From assembly GCA_963678485.1 (NCBI GenBank), contig OY782882.1:2232001-2296000 (forward strand): a DNA stretch of 64,000 bases, given 5' to 3'. Below the pieces are notes generated by a model, which did not search any database, was not told the origin of the DNA, and saw only the letters and a list, made by a program, of their open reading frames with translations. Shown in pieces: positions 1 through 7,974 of this stretch; the first letter of the stretch is position 1, and each line of letters opens with the position of its first letter. Made by a program: the position numbers and the translations under genes. The DNA comes from CALGYY01 sp963678485. Lineage in GTDB: Bacteria; Bacteroidota; Bacteroidia; Bacteroidales; CAIWKO01.

Positions 1-988
1 TAAATGGAACTGGGCTATTAGGAGAAGCATAATAAGGTCCGATTAATGACCAACCATCAGCTTGTCCCGGATGTGTACCAACATAACCGTCGGTGCCATC
101 AATAAGAAGAGGCAAACGAGGGTCGGCACGGGCAACAAGGCTGTCAACCAAGTTTGCTCCGGTAACGATATCATAGGTGCGTTGATCATTGAATTGGAAT
201 AAAGGATTATTTTCGTTCGATGATGAACCAAACGTAAATTCGAAATCCTCAGCATTTGATGTAAAAGCATCAGCCAATTCAGCAAGAGCTGCAGTATATG
301 CTGCAGCACCATTACGCTTGCTTAAATGCAGAGCATATCTTGCTTTTAATGCATGTGCAGCCATATTCCAAGTGGAAATATCGCCGCCATAAATCAAATC
401 TTCCCCTCCGGGAAGCACCAAATTATCAGCCTCTGTTTTGGCAAAATCGGCAATTGCACCATCAAGCAAAGTATTTAGTGTTGCATAAATAGTTTCTTGT
501 GAGTCGTAGGCGGGGGTCAAATTGTCAACACCCTGAAATGCTTCAGAATAAGGAACACTACCCCAAAGATCGGTTGTGCATCCAAGAAGATATGCCATAA
601 GGACTTTTGCCATGCCACCATAATAGGGGCATTTTTGAGCTTCAGCCTTAATAATCATATCATGGCAATCCATCATGGCACCAGCGTACATATTCCATTT
701 CCAAACATTATCTACATCGCTTTGTGTAAACACATAACGATCATAAGCAAGAGGCTGATTTGCACCTCCGGCCATTTGCTGCATCCAGATACTGGCACCG
801 TATTTAAGATCGCCACCTGTTGCGTAACCCGCTCCTGCTTCTGCAGAAGGTAGAAGCACGGCTAAGGTCACATCGCTTGGATTGTTAGGATCAACATTAA
901 TGTCCTGATCAATCCACTTTTTGCAGGAGCCTGTAAACACCATTATTAATAACAGGAGTCCCGCTACACTTATATTGAACTTTTTCAT
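1..988 (-). CDS. SusD/RagB-family nutrient-binding outer membrane lipoprotein (partial, C-terminus outside window)
   Basis: The minus-strand reading frame opens at an ATG at 986-988 and stays open to the window edge, giving about 329 residues of the N-terminal part. It begins with a lipoprotein signal whose lipobox ends in Cys22 (FTGSC), so it should be a lipidated protein on the outer membrane. The sequence that follows has the helical, TPR-like character of the SusD-like_2 group (for example WKWNMYAGAMMDCHD and LKARYALHLSKRN). It lies 32 bp downstream of the SusC gene, the usual order susC-susD, so the two should form one import complex for an oligomeric nutrient. The substrate cannot be read from the sequence. 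The fold and pairing are known for the family; the specific role is inferred. Confidence 0.9.
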   Translation of the reverse strand, partial: MKKFNISVAGLLLLIMVFTGSCKKWIDQDINVDPNNPSDVTLAVLLPSAEAGAGYATGGDLKYGASIWMQQMAGGANQPLAYDRYVFTQSDVDNVWKWNMYAGAMMDCHDMIIKAEAQKCPYYGGMAKVLMAYLLGCTTDLWGSVPYSEAFQGVDNLTPAYDSQETIYATLNTLLDGAIADFAKTEADNLVLPGGEDLIYGGDISTWNMAAHALKARYALHLSKRNGAAAYTAALAELADAFTSNAEDFEFTFGSSSNENNPLFQFNDQRTYDIVTGANLVDSLVARADPRLPLLIDGTDGYVGTHPGQADGWSLIGPYYASPNSPVPF

Positions 989-1020
989 TGTTTGATATTT
1001 TTAGATGATCAAATAATCGT

Positions 1021-4000
1021 TTATAACTGAACCTTTAAGCCAAAAGTATAGTTGCGGGTATTCGGCATGTTAAAGTAATCAATCCCTTGAGCGTTATCGG
1101 CTCCGTAAAGATTTGTTTCAGGATCGATACCAGTGTAAGGAGTCCAGAGTAATAAATTTCTTCCGGAAACAAAAATGTCGATTCCTTTGAAGAAGGACTT
1201 AGCAAGCCATTTTGGATTTAATGTATAGGTAAGGTTAACTTCCCTTAAACGTACCCAGTTGGCTTCTTCAATAAATTGTTCGGTTGGTCCGCCAAAACCA
1301 CCACCTAAACCATTATACCAACTTTCGTCAAGTTTGGTTTCGATCGTGTTTGCTGATCCGGTGCTGACTAAGTTACCATCAGCATCAAGATGTCCCATGA
1401 TACCATCCATAACTACAGATTCTCCACGATTTTCTGTGTCGATATGTGTTCCTAAAGCATACATGATGCCTTTGGTACCATTCCACATCACACCACCTTT
1501 CTTGATATCAACGAGCAGCGACAGATTAAATCCATAAACCTTTAATTCACTGCCAATGCCCATAGTCCAATCAGGCTGCACCGAACCTAAATAACCTTCT
1601 TCGGTCGACATCATCGGACGTCCATAATTTGGATCTGAAGGATCGTCATTGATAATAATGTTACCATCACCATCTTTTACCCACTGTGTTCCATAAATAG
1701 AACCGTATGGTTTACCAACAACGGCGCGAATTTCAGCACCAGTAAAACCACCAAGACCAACATTTTCAACATTTTCAGCAAGAGCAACCACCATGTTTTT
1801 ATTCTTGGTGAAGTTAATACTGAGATCCCATTGAATTTTGTCATTTTTTGATTTAATCGGGGTTCCTGTGAGTAAGAACTCGATACCATTATTACGCAAA
1901 GAAGCGGCATTTGCCCACTGATCAACATAACCTGATGAACCAGCCAAAGGAACACTCAGAAGCAATTCCTGACTGTAGTTGTTGTAGTAAGAAAAGTCAA
2001 GTGTAATACGGTTGTTGATGAAACGAAGGTCGGTTCCAACCTCGAAAGATCCCGTATATTCTGGTTTCAAATTGGAGTTGCCTAACAAATCGCCATCCAT
2101 ATAACCAGTGTATCCACCAAAGGGGAACGAAATACCGGTCGTCCAACCATCACCGTAAAATCCTTGTGAATAGTAGGTCTGATCAACATAAGGAGGAGGA
2201 ATGTTTGCAATGCGTGCATAAGAAACTCTGATCTTTCCAAACGGCAATACCTTATTATCCTTCAATCCGCCGATTTCTGTAAAAACAAAGCCCAAACTTC
2301 CTGATGGGAAGAAGAATCCCTTTGGAAGCGTGGTGCTCCACTCATAACGTCCGGTAATATTGAGGAAAATCATGCTCTGATAAGAAAAACCTAAGTCGCC
2401 GAATAAAGCCATGGTTCTGTATTTTGACTGATATTCGCGGGAAAGAATACTCGATGCATTCGATAGTTGATATACATCAGGAAGTGTTAGTTGATCACCT
2501 TCAACATATAATTGCTGATGATAGGTTTCGTACATATTATGACCAATATTGAAATCAATTTTGAAATCCTTGTTCAGGTTTTTCTTCATATTGATGATAA
2601 GGTCACCATTCCAGTCACGGTTAAAGTGCTGATCTTCGAAAACCTGACCTGCAGACCATGCAGACGAATTGATTGCAAAATGGGATTTACGACGATCTGA
2701 ATAAAAGTCTGCACCCAAACGATATGTGATATTTAACCAATCCAAAGGCATGTAAGTCATGGCAACATTACCATAGACACGGTTTACATTATCCTTGAAT
2801 TTGTTCTGATTAACGGTCCAATAAGGGTTATCATAAATGCCATAACCACGATATGTACGCTGTTGTCCTTTCAGAATACCACTGGTCCACATATAAGCTT
2901 CCGGAGTATTGACCGGATCATCATAACCATTGGAATTGTCGAAAGATACAGGAGTACGCAACATACCAAGCATCAAACCCGAAAGGTTAGATCCCTGCTG
3001 AATGCGGCTTCCGCCAGAGTTTACATAGGTAGCAGAACCGGAAGCAATGAATTTGTTTGATAATTTTGAATCTCCGGAAATTTTTACCGTGGTTTTATCA
3101 AAGGTATTGTTAGGAACAATACCATCGCTGTGCATATTTGAGAGCGACATATAATAAGTAGCTTTCTGACTTCCACCAGCAATATTAATTGCATTATTGT
3201 AGGAGTAGCCAGTTTTAAAGAAACTACCTAAATTATCATAAATGTTTACAGGAGCCCCTGTAGCATTCGGGTCGTTTTTAGAGGTGATATAACCATTTTT
3301 ATCCCAGTCATAAATACCATCACCATCAACATCCATATCTGGAGTCATACCTACATTGCTATAGGAACAAGTATCCAATAGCGGACCCCATGAATTACGA
3401 TTAGCAGTATGTGGGCCTGCCCATTCGCCACCACTTCCTTGTCCGTACTTTTTCTGATTCTCAGGTAGTCTGTTTACCTTGTCAATCGAAACAGAAGTTG
3501 TGAAGTTTACATTAAAAGAACTTCCTTCTCCGGAATTGGCTTTACCTTTTTTGGTGGTGATGATTACCACACCATTGGCAGCACGCAATCCGTACAATGC
3601 AGAAGCAGCTCCACCTTTTAATACCGTCATCGACTCGATGTCATCAGGATTGATGTCGATAGCACGGTTTGAATAACCTACACCTTCAGTAAGGTTATTT
3701 GTCCCCTGATCGGGATTTCCCGAATAGAACTGGGAATTATCCAAAGGAACACCATCAATTACGAATAAGGGCTGGTTGTCACCTAAAATGGATTTTTGCC
3801 CACGAATCGTGATGTAAGCAGAACCTCCGGCAGAACCGGAAGAACTGGTAACCGATACTCCAGCGACTTTACCATTCAGAGCATTGACCACATTGGTCGA
3901 GTTCGATTTTTCGATCTGCTCCCCATCAACGCCTTGTACAGAATATCCAAGAGCTTTTGTTTCTCTTGAAATGCCCATGGCCGTAACTACAACACCTTCC

Positions 4001-4308
4001 AGGTTGAGTACGTCTGTTTCCATCACCACATCTACTGTGGCAGTCTGGCTAACGGTAATCTCCTGAGTTTTCATTCCGATAAAGGAAAATACCAGAACGG
4101 TGTTTTTTTCCGGAACAACAATGGTGTACTTTCCTTTTGTGTCTGTTGTCGTACCTACCGTTGTTCCTTTGACCAGAATCGTTACTCCCGGCACTGTGCC
4201 TCCATCATCTTTGGAGGTGACCACACCGGAAATGGTCTTTTTTTGCGCAAGCGCAATCTGTGCTCCAGCAAATAGCAAGAGCAGCAGCATAAGGGTAAAT
4301 TTTCTCAT
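1021..4308 (-). CDS. SusC/RagA-family TonB-linked outer membrane transporter
   Basis: This 1095-residue protein has a signal peptide ending near ALAQ (residue 22), a carboxypeptidase-regulatory-like beta domain (about 25-110, with GVTILVKGT and FSFIGMKTQEI), a TonB plug (about 120-245, with DNQPLFVIDGVPLDN and ADSALYGLRAANGVV-like text) and a long beta barrel ending in the aromatic-rich terminus FGLKVQL. Length and domain order are typical of SusC. It imports a SusD-captured substrate across the outer membrane with TonB energy. It precedes the SusD gene in the same direction. The ATG at 4308 directly precedes the signal peptide. A DVDGDGIYDWD calcium-binding-like stretch lies near residue 327, inside the barrel. 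The substrate is unknown. Confidence 0.95.
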   Translation of the reverse strand: MRKFTLMLLLLLFAGAQIALAQKKTISGVVTSKDDGGTVPGVTILVKGTTVGTTTDTKGKYTIVVPEKNTVLVFSFIGMKTQEITVSQTATVDVVMETDVLNLEGVVVTAMGISRETKALGYSVQGVDGEQIEKSNSTNVVNALNGKVAGVSVTSSSGSAGGSAYITIRGQKSILGDNQPLFVIDGVPLDNSQFYSGNPDQGTNNLTEGVGYSNRAIDINPDDIESMTVLKGGAASALYGLRAANGVVIITTKKGKANSGEGSSFNVNFTTSVSIDKVNRLPENQKKYGQGSGGEWAGPHTANRNSWGPLLDTCSYSNVGMTPDMDVDGDGIYDWDKNGYITSKNDPNATGAPVNIYDNLGSFFKTGYSYNNAINIAGGSQKATYYMSLSNMHSDGIVPNNTFDKTTVKISGDSKLSNKFIASGSATYVNSGGSRIQQGSNLSGLMLGMLRTPVSFDNSNGYDDPVNTPEAYMWTSGILKGQQRTYRGYGIYDNPYWTVNQNKFKDNVNRVYGNVAMTYMPLDWLNITYRLGADFYSDRRKSHFAINSSAWSAGQVFEDQHFNRDWNGDLIINMKKNLNKDFKIDFNIGHNMYETYHQQLYVEGDQLTLPDVYQLSNASSILSREYQSKYRTMALFGDLGFSYQSMIFLNITGRYEWSTTLPKGFFFPSGSLGFVFTEIGGLKDNKVLPFGKIRVSYARIANIPPPYVDQTYYSQGFYGDGWTTGISFPFGGYTGYMDGDLLGNSNLKPEYTGSFEVGTDLRFINNRITLDFSYYNNYSQELLLSVPLAGSSGYVDQWANAASLRNNGIEFLLTGTPIKSKNDKIQWDLSINFTKNKNMVVALAENVENVGLGGFTGAEIRAVVGKPYGSIYGTQWVKDGDGNIIINDDPSDPNYGRPMMSTEEGYLGSVQPDWTMGIGSELKVYGFNLSLLVDIKKGGVMWNGTKGIMYALGTHIDTENRGESVVMDGIMGHLDADGNLVSTGSANTIETKLDESWYNGLGGGFGGPTEQFIEEANWVRLREVNLTYTLNPKWLAKSFFKGIDIFVSGRNLLLWTPYTGIDPETNLYGADNAQGIDYFNMPNTRNYTFGLKVQL

Positions 4309-4390
4309 ACGTTGCTTTTTTGGTTAGATTACACACAAAATCTTAGGTAAAGATAAAAAAAGAATTACACAAGAGTTATTTTAAAATATT

Positions 4391-4398
4391 TATATTTG
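4391..4398 (+). promoter_or_regulatory. Bacteroidota -7 promoter element (TATATTTG) for ferredoxin
   Basis: TATATTTG matches TAnnTTTG exactly and lies 37 bp before the ferredoxin ATG. No clear TTG stands at the -33 position, so only the -7 element is supported. Confidence 0.55.
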
Positions 4399-4435
4399 CA
4401 CCGGACAATATTAATAACTTTAAAAAAAACAAGCC

Positions 4436-4603
4436 ATGGCTTACAAGATTTCTGAAGACTGCACTGCATGCGGTACCTGTATTGATGAGTGTCCGGTGGA
4501 CGCCATCTCCGAAGGTGATGTATATAAAATTGACGCCGACGTTTGTACCGATTGCGGCGCATGCGCAGACGTTTGTCCGGTAGAAGCAATTCACCCGGAA
4601 TAA
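4436..4603 (+). CDS. 2[4Fe-4S] bacterial-type ferredoxin
   Basis: A 55-residue protein. It carries two complete CxxCxxCxxxCP cluster motifs: CTACGTCIDECP in the first half and CTDCGACADVCP in the second. These bind two [4Fe-4S] clusters, making a small soluble low-potential electron carrier of the clostridial type. The gene is bounded by its own -7 promoter element upstream and an intrinsic terminator at 4624, so it is probably a monocistronic and well-expressed unit. It is divergent from susC. Presence of such a ferredoxin fits anaerobic or microaerobic metabolism, but its redox partner is not shown by the neighbours. Confidence 0.97.
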   Translation: MAYKISEDCTACGTCIDECPVDAISEGDVYKIDADVCTDCGACADVCPVEAIHPE

Positions 4604-4623
4604 AAAACCGTTTTCACATTTAA

Positions 4624-4659
4624 GCTGCCCGCCCGCAAAGGAAGGGCAGCTTTTTTTTT
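4624..4659 (+). terminator. Intrinsic terminator after ferredoxin
   Basis: GCTGCCC (4624-4630) pairs with GGGCAGC (4644-4650) and is followed by nine T residues. It separates the ferredoxin from the exonuclease gene that starts at 4670. Confidence 0.9.
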
Positions 4660-4669
4660 CCTACGACCG

Positions 4670-5440
4670 ATGAAAAAACGCATCATTACCTATAATCTGA
4701 ATGGTATCAGGGCTGCCATCGGAAAAGGCCTACTCGAATGGATCGATCAACAACAGGCAGATGTGCTCTGTTTTCAGGAAACAAAAGCTCAACCTGATCA
4801 GATTCCCATTATGGACTTCGAAGCCTTAGGTTATAAATCCTATTGGTTCTCCGCTCAAAAAAAGGGATATAGCGGCGTTGCTATCCTCTCGAAACAAGAA
4901 CCCGATTATGTGGAGGTAGGAATGGGAATTCATGCCTACGATGCAGAAGGACGCTTTATCAGAGCCGACTTTGGAAAAACCTCAGTGGTAAGCGTATATC
5001 ATCCCAGCGGTTCAAGCGGAGAAGAGCGTCAAGCTTTTAAAATGAAATGGCTGGATGATTTTTTGCAATACGTTACTGAACTTCAAAAAACACGTCCACG
5101 TCTCATTCTATCAGGCGATTATAACATTTGTCACAAACCAATCGATATTCACGATCCAATACGAAACGCGAAAATGTCAGGCTTCCTGCCCGAAGAACGG
5201 GCCTGGCTGGATACATTTGTAAACAGCGGATTTATTGATACTTTCAGAGTATTCAATCAGCAACCCAAGCAGTACACATGGTGGAGTTATCGTGCCGATG
5301 CACGAAACAAAAATCTGGGATGGCGTATCGATTATCATATGGCAACAATGAATATGATGGATACCCTAAAGCATGCTGTTATCCTTCCTGAAGCTCATCA
5401 TTCCGATCATTGTCCCCTTATTCTTGACGCTGATTTTTAA
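4670..5440 (+). CDS. xth: Exodeoxyribonuclease III (AP endonuclease, EEP family)
   Basis: The 256-residue protein spans the whole endonuclease/exonuclease/phosphatase fold and has family-typical length. Visible motifs are YNLNGIRAA at the N-terminus, CFQETKA with the metal-binding Glu37, VYHPSG in mid-protein, LSGDYNICH with the catalytic Asp/Asn, WRIDYHMAT, and the C-terminal HHSDHCPL with the catalytic His. It cuts DNA 5' of abasic sites and removes nucleotides from 3' ends in base-excision repair in the cytoplasm. The ATG at 4670 follows closely on the ferredoxin terminator, so the gene must have its own promoter in or beyond the terminator region; no clear one is seen. Confidence 0.95.
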   Translation: MKKRIITYNLNGIRAAIGKGLLEWIDQQQADVLCFQETKAQPDQIPIMDFEALGYKSYWFSAQKKGYSGVAILSKQEPDYVEVGMGIHAYDAEGRFIRADFGKTSVVSVYHPSGSSGEERQAFKMKWLDDFLQYVTELQKTRPRLILSGDYNICHKPIDIHDPIRNAKMSGFLPEERAWLDTFVNSGFIDTFRVFNQQPKQYTWWSYRADARNKNLGWRIDYHMATMNMMDTLKHAVILPEAHHSDHCPLILDADF

Positions 5441-5475
5441 CATGCGACTGTTAGTATCTTAGAACAGTCCCTCCC

Positions 5476-5503
5476 TTGCCCCTTGCATAAGAACGTAATT
5501 TTG
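5476..5503 (+). promoter_or_regulatory. Bacteroidota promoter (-33 TTG, -7 TAATTTTG) for the OmpA-like gene
   Basis: TTG at 5476-5478 and TAATTTTG at 5496-5503 are spaced 17 bp apart. The element lies upstream of the ATG at 5528 but downstream of an in-frame TTG-type start at 5483, which decides the start codon in favour of 5528. Confidence 0.65.
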
Positions 5504-5527
5504 CATGAGATGCAAAAGTCTATCCTT

Positions 5528-6541
5528 ATGAAAAAATCTGCGTTCCGTTATTTCCTGCTATGTGCAGTGATTGTCATGCTGGCTTCCTGTGTGACTAAAA
5601 AGAAATATGTTGAAGTGGAAACTGCCCGCAAAAACTGCGAAGTCGAAAATGCTCAACTGCGAAATCAAAATATAGATCTTACGACACAAAACAATGAACT
5701 GCAATCAAAATTGCTGGGAATCGGCAACCAGAATGCGCAAATGATGCGTGATTCAGCAGCCAGAGGCGTTGAACTGAGGAATCTTAAAGATAAATATGAA
5801 CGACTCAATCAATCATACGAAGCCCTCAATAAAACACTTTCGCAAAACAGCCAGATGAGCGCCAGTGAAATGCAGAAACTATTAGCCGATCTCCAAAAAT
5901 CGAAAGAAGAATTACAAGCAAAGGAAGATCAATTAAAGAAAACTGAACGGGAACTTGCCGGTCAAAAAACCAATCTGGATGATTTGAGCGCAAAACTCAC
6001 CGAAAAAGAAAAGCGTCTCAATGAACTTCAGGGAATCCTCGACCGAAAAGACTCTATTGTGAAAGCCTTAAAAGATAAGGTGATGAACGCTCTTACCGGT
6101 TTTGTTGGAAAAGGACTCAGTGTTGAAATGAAGAATGGTAAGGTGTATGTCCATATGGACGAAAAATTACTTTTTGCAACGGGAAGTTCCGAAGTAGCAC
6201 CTAATGGCATAGAAGCCTTGAAAAATCTGGCAAAAGTGCTCGAAGCCAATCCTGATATCAACATCGCAGTGGAAGGTCATACCGATAATGTTCCTTACAA
6301 ATCAGGCACTGGCCCCATCAACGACAATTGGGATCTTAGCGTGATGCGCGCAACTGCGGTGGTAAAGATTCTGCTAAAAAACAGCAAAGTGGATCCTTCA
6401 CGTATAATGGCTGCCGGACGTAGTCAATTCTGGCCGCTGGATCCTGCCAACACCAGCGAAGCGCGATCAAAAAACCGTCGTACGGAAATTATCCTTACTC
6501 CTAAACTTGACGAGCTTTTCAAGATTCTGGAAAGCAACTAA
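5528..6541 (+). CDS. OmpA-family peptidoglycan-associated lipoprotein with coiled-coil stalk
   Basis: A 337-residue protein starting MKKSAFRYF with a lipobox ending MLASC, so it is probably lipidated. Residues from about 25 to 180 form a long coiled coil rich in Glu, Lys, Gln and Asn (for example LQAKEDQLKKTERELAG). The C-terminal 120 residues are an OmpA domain with VEGHTDNVPY, the NWDLSVMRA helix and AARSKNRRTEI-like ending (SEARSKNRRTEII), which binds the peptidoglycan peptide. The role is tethering the outer membrane to the cell wall through a long spacer. The start was chosen because the promoter lies between this ATG and an earlier in-frame start. A minus-strand cassette is inserted just downstream. 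Confidence 0.92.
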   Translation: MKKSAFRYFLLCAVIVMLASCVTKKKYVEVETARKNCEVENAQLRNQNIDLTTQNNELQSKLLGIGNQNAQMMRDSAARGVELRNLKDKYERLNQSYEALNKTLSQNSQMSASEMQKLLADLQKSKEELQAKEDQLKKTERELAGQKTNLDDLSAKLTEKEKRLNELQGILDRKDSIVKALKDKVMNALTGFVGKGLSVEMKNGKVYVHMDEKLLFATGSSEVAPNGIEALKNLAKVLEANPDINIAVEGHTDNVPYKSGTGPINDNWDLSVMRATAVVKILLKNSKVDPSRIMAAGRSQFWPLDPANTSEARSKNRRTEIILTPKLDELFKILESN

Positions 6542-6640
6542 TTTAGGCTGAATTCACCATATTTTGGTGCAAAATCATCACGGCTCTCGTTATTGCCGTG
6601 CGAAGTAGCATTGCTGAAATCTGCACTACTAATCACTATC

Positions 6641-6770
6641 ATAACGTTTTGGCTGCTGCTTTTGGTGGCGATTTACTCACTGCCTTATCCACGTAGCACA
6701 ACCGTTAATTTATCACTTTCCTTTCATACGAGCCACAGACCCGCCACTTAAAGCAGCAGCCTGTTATCGG
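6641..6770 (-). repeat. attC-like inverted repeat (integron cassette recombination site)
   Basis: Two arms, 6651-6670 and 6742-6761, are 20 bp each and complementary except at two positions. Outside them ATAAC (6641-6645) pairs with GTTAT (6763-6767), and the outer boxes are offset by unequal spacers (5 nt against 1 nt), as in folded attC sites. Read on the minus strand the site begins CCGATAAC and ends GTTATGAT. The central loop of about 70 bp shows no further clear pairing. The R-box sequences match the RYYYAAC/GTTRRRY consensus only partly, so the assignment is inferred from overall layout. Confidence 0.6.
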
Positions 6771-7328
6771 TTCGTGTTATTATTTTTGGCAGTACTTAAA
6801 AATTAGAAAGTCAATATTTTTATCTCCTTCATTTTTTACCTGTAACCAAAATTCACACGCACTTGTTTTATCATCTTTAATATAAGCAATCACACCGTAT
6901 AGAATCCCCAATGGCGAATTCGACAGAGAAAGTGCTCCTAATTCACCAGGTGTCCTATAATTGATTATTGATTGTGTCAAGCTTTTTGTCAAAGAGTCAT
7001 TAATAATGCACAACTGATTGTTTCCAATTGCTAGTTTAGTAATATACGTGTCAAAATCCCTAATTGCAGATTCCTCATATAAGTATGGTTCCCATAATTT
7101 AAAAAATCCGCGAATTAAATAGAGTTCAGCACACGACGAATCTAGTTTTATTGTTTTGTCGATAAATATTAACGATGAATCCATTTTCTCGACCATGAAA
7201 TAAGAATATGCGGTTCCGAGATAACCATCAAATCTGTCAATGGAAAACTCCTGTCCATAAACAGTGAATGTAGCTGACAGCAATATGATTAATACAAGGC
7301 GTCTCATTTTCTTTACATGACCGATAAC
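6646..7328 (-). mobile_element. Putative solitary integron-type gene cassette
   Basis: On the minus strand the unit opens with GTTATCGG (complement of 7321-7328), has one ORF starting 14 bp later, and closes with a stop codon 9 bp before the attC-like site that starts CCGATAAC. The first and last boxes are exact complements, as expected if the circular cassette's attC was opened by insertion. No integrase gene is in the window. The insert has more A and T than its neighbours and lies against the direction of the flanking genes, between the OmpA-like gene and the nitroreductase. Confidence 0.55.
6780..7307 (-). CDS. Secreted hypothetical protein with TPR-like helices (cassette-borne)
   Basis: I do not recognise a named family. 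The 175-residue protein starts with a clear signal peptide ending VYGQ (residue 19) and should be periplasmic or surface-exposed. The remainder contains repeat-like helical text such as YLGTAYSYFMVEKMDSSLIFID and CAELYLIRGFFKLWEPYLYEES, spaced like tetratricopeptide repeats. The ORF fills the putative integron cassette almost completely. Its codon use is more A/T-rich than that of flanking genes, consistent with transfer. There is no operon partner. Function unknown. Confidence 0.7.
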   Translation of the reverse strand: MRRLVLIILLSATFTVYGQEFSIDRFDGYLGTAYSYFMVEKMDSSLIFIDKTIKLDSSCAELYLIRGFFKLWEPYLYEESAIRDFDTYITKLAIGNNQLCIINDSLTKSLTQSIINYRTPGELGALSLSNSPLGILYGVIAYIKDDKTSACEFWLQVKNEGDKNIDFLIFKYCQK

Positions 7329-7379
7329 AAGGATACTGAAGCAATCTCTCGATTTTGTTTTTCAAAAGCGTGGAATAAC

Positions 7380-7410
7380 TTGACGACTCCTTCATTTCAA
7401 CCTATCTTTG
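7380..7410 (+). promoter_or_regulatory. Bacteroidota promoter (TTG, 20 bp, TATCTTTG) for nitroreductase/pgk
   Basis: TTG at 7380-7382 and TATCTTTG at 7403-7410 are 20 bp apart, close to the Bacteroidota consensus. The nitroreductase ATG lies 17 bp downstream of the -7 element. The promoter lies outside the putative cassette, so the insertion left it intact. Confidence 0.75.
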
Positions 7411-7427
7411 CAGTTTAATTTACGAAA

Positions 7428-7970
7428 ATGACATTTCTGGATCTCGCCGAAAAAAGGCAAAGTGTACGCAAATACAGCGACAAACCCGTTGAAAGAGAAA
7501 AAATCGATCGTTGCCTCAGGGCAGCTCAACTTGCACCATCCGCCTGCAATTCCCAACCTTGGCATTATATCGTGGTGGACGATCCTGAGTTACGATTAGC
7601 TGTTGCTAAAGAAACTTACAATACAATCGTTGCATTTAATAAGTTTGCGCTCAACGCCCCAGTTCTTGTGGTATTGGTGATGGAAAAGCCAAACACAATT
7701 TCGCAAATTGGCGGTCGTATTAAAAGCAAAGATTTTTATTTAATGGATGTTGGTATCACCGCCGAACATTTCTGTCTTCAGGCAGCAGAAGAAGGATTAG
7801 GCACCTGCATGATGGGTTGGTTCAATGAAAAAAAACTCAAAAAAATGCTTAGTATTCCCGATAAGCGTGGTATAGGGTTGATTATTACCCTTGGTTATCC
7901 CGACACCGACGAAATCCGACCTAAAAAACGCAAGACCATAGAAGAAATATCTCAATATAATAAATACTAA
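7428..7970 (+). CDS. Nitroreductase family protein (FMN-dependent NAD(P)H oxidoreductase)
   Basis: A 180-residue protein of normal length for the small nitroreductase group. The N-terminal FMN-phosphate motif RQSVRKYSDKPV, the LAPSACNSQPWHYIVV stretch, the mid-protein DVGITAEHFCLQAAEEGLGTCMMGWF and the end GYPDTDEIRPKKRK are all family hallmarks. It forms flavin-bound dimers that pass electrons from NAD(P)H to nitro, quinone or other acceptors. It heads a two-gene unit with the phosphoglycerate kinase-like gene that starts 5 bp after its stop codon. The physiological acceptor cannot be told. Confidence 0.93.
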   Translation: MTFLDLAEKRQSVRKYSDKPVEREKIDRCLRAAQLAPSACNSQPWHYIVVDDPELRLAVAKETYNTIVAFNKFALNAPVLVVLVMEKPNTISQIGGRIKSKDFYLMDVGITAEHFCLQAAEEGLGTCMMGWFNEKKLKKMLSIPDKRGIGLIITLGYPDTDEIRPKKRKTIEEISQYNKY

Positions 7971-7974
7971 AAAC

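Noticed and set aside
5483..5527. Earlier in-frame start for the OmpA-like lipoprotein
   Set aside because: It lies upstream of the promoter, and the signal peptide begins at 5528.
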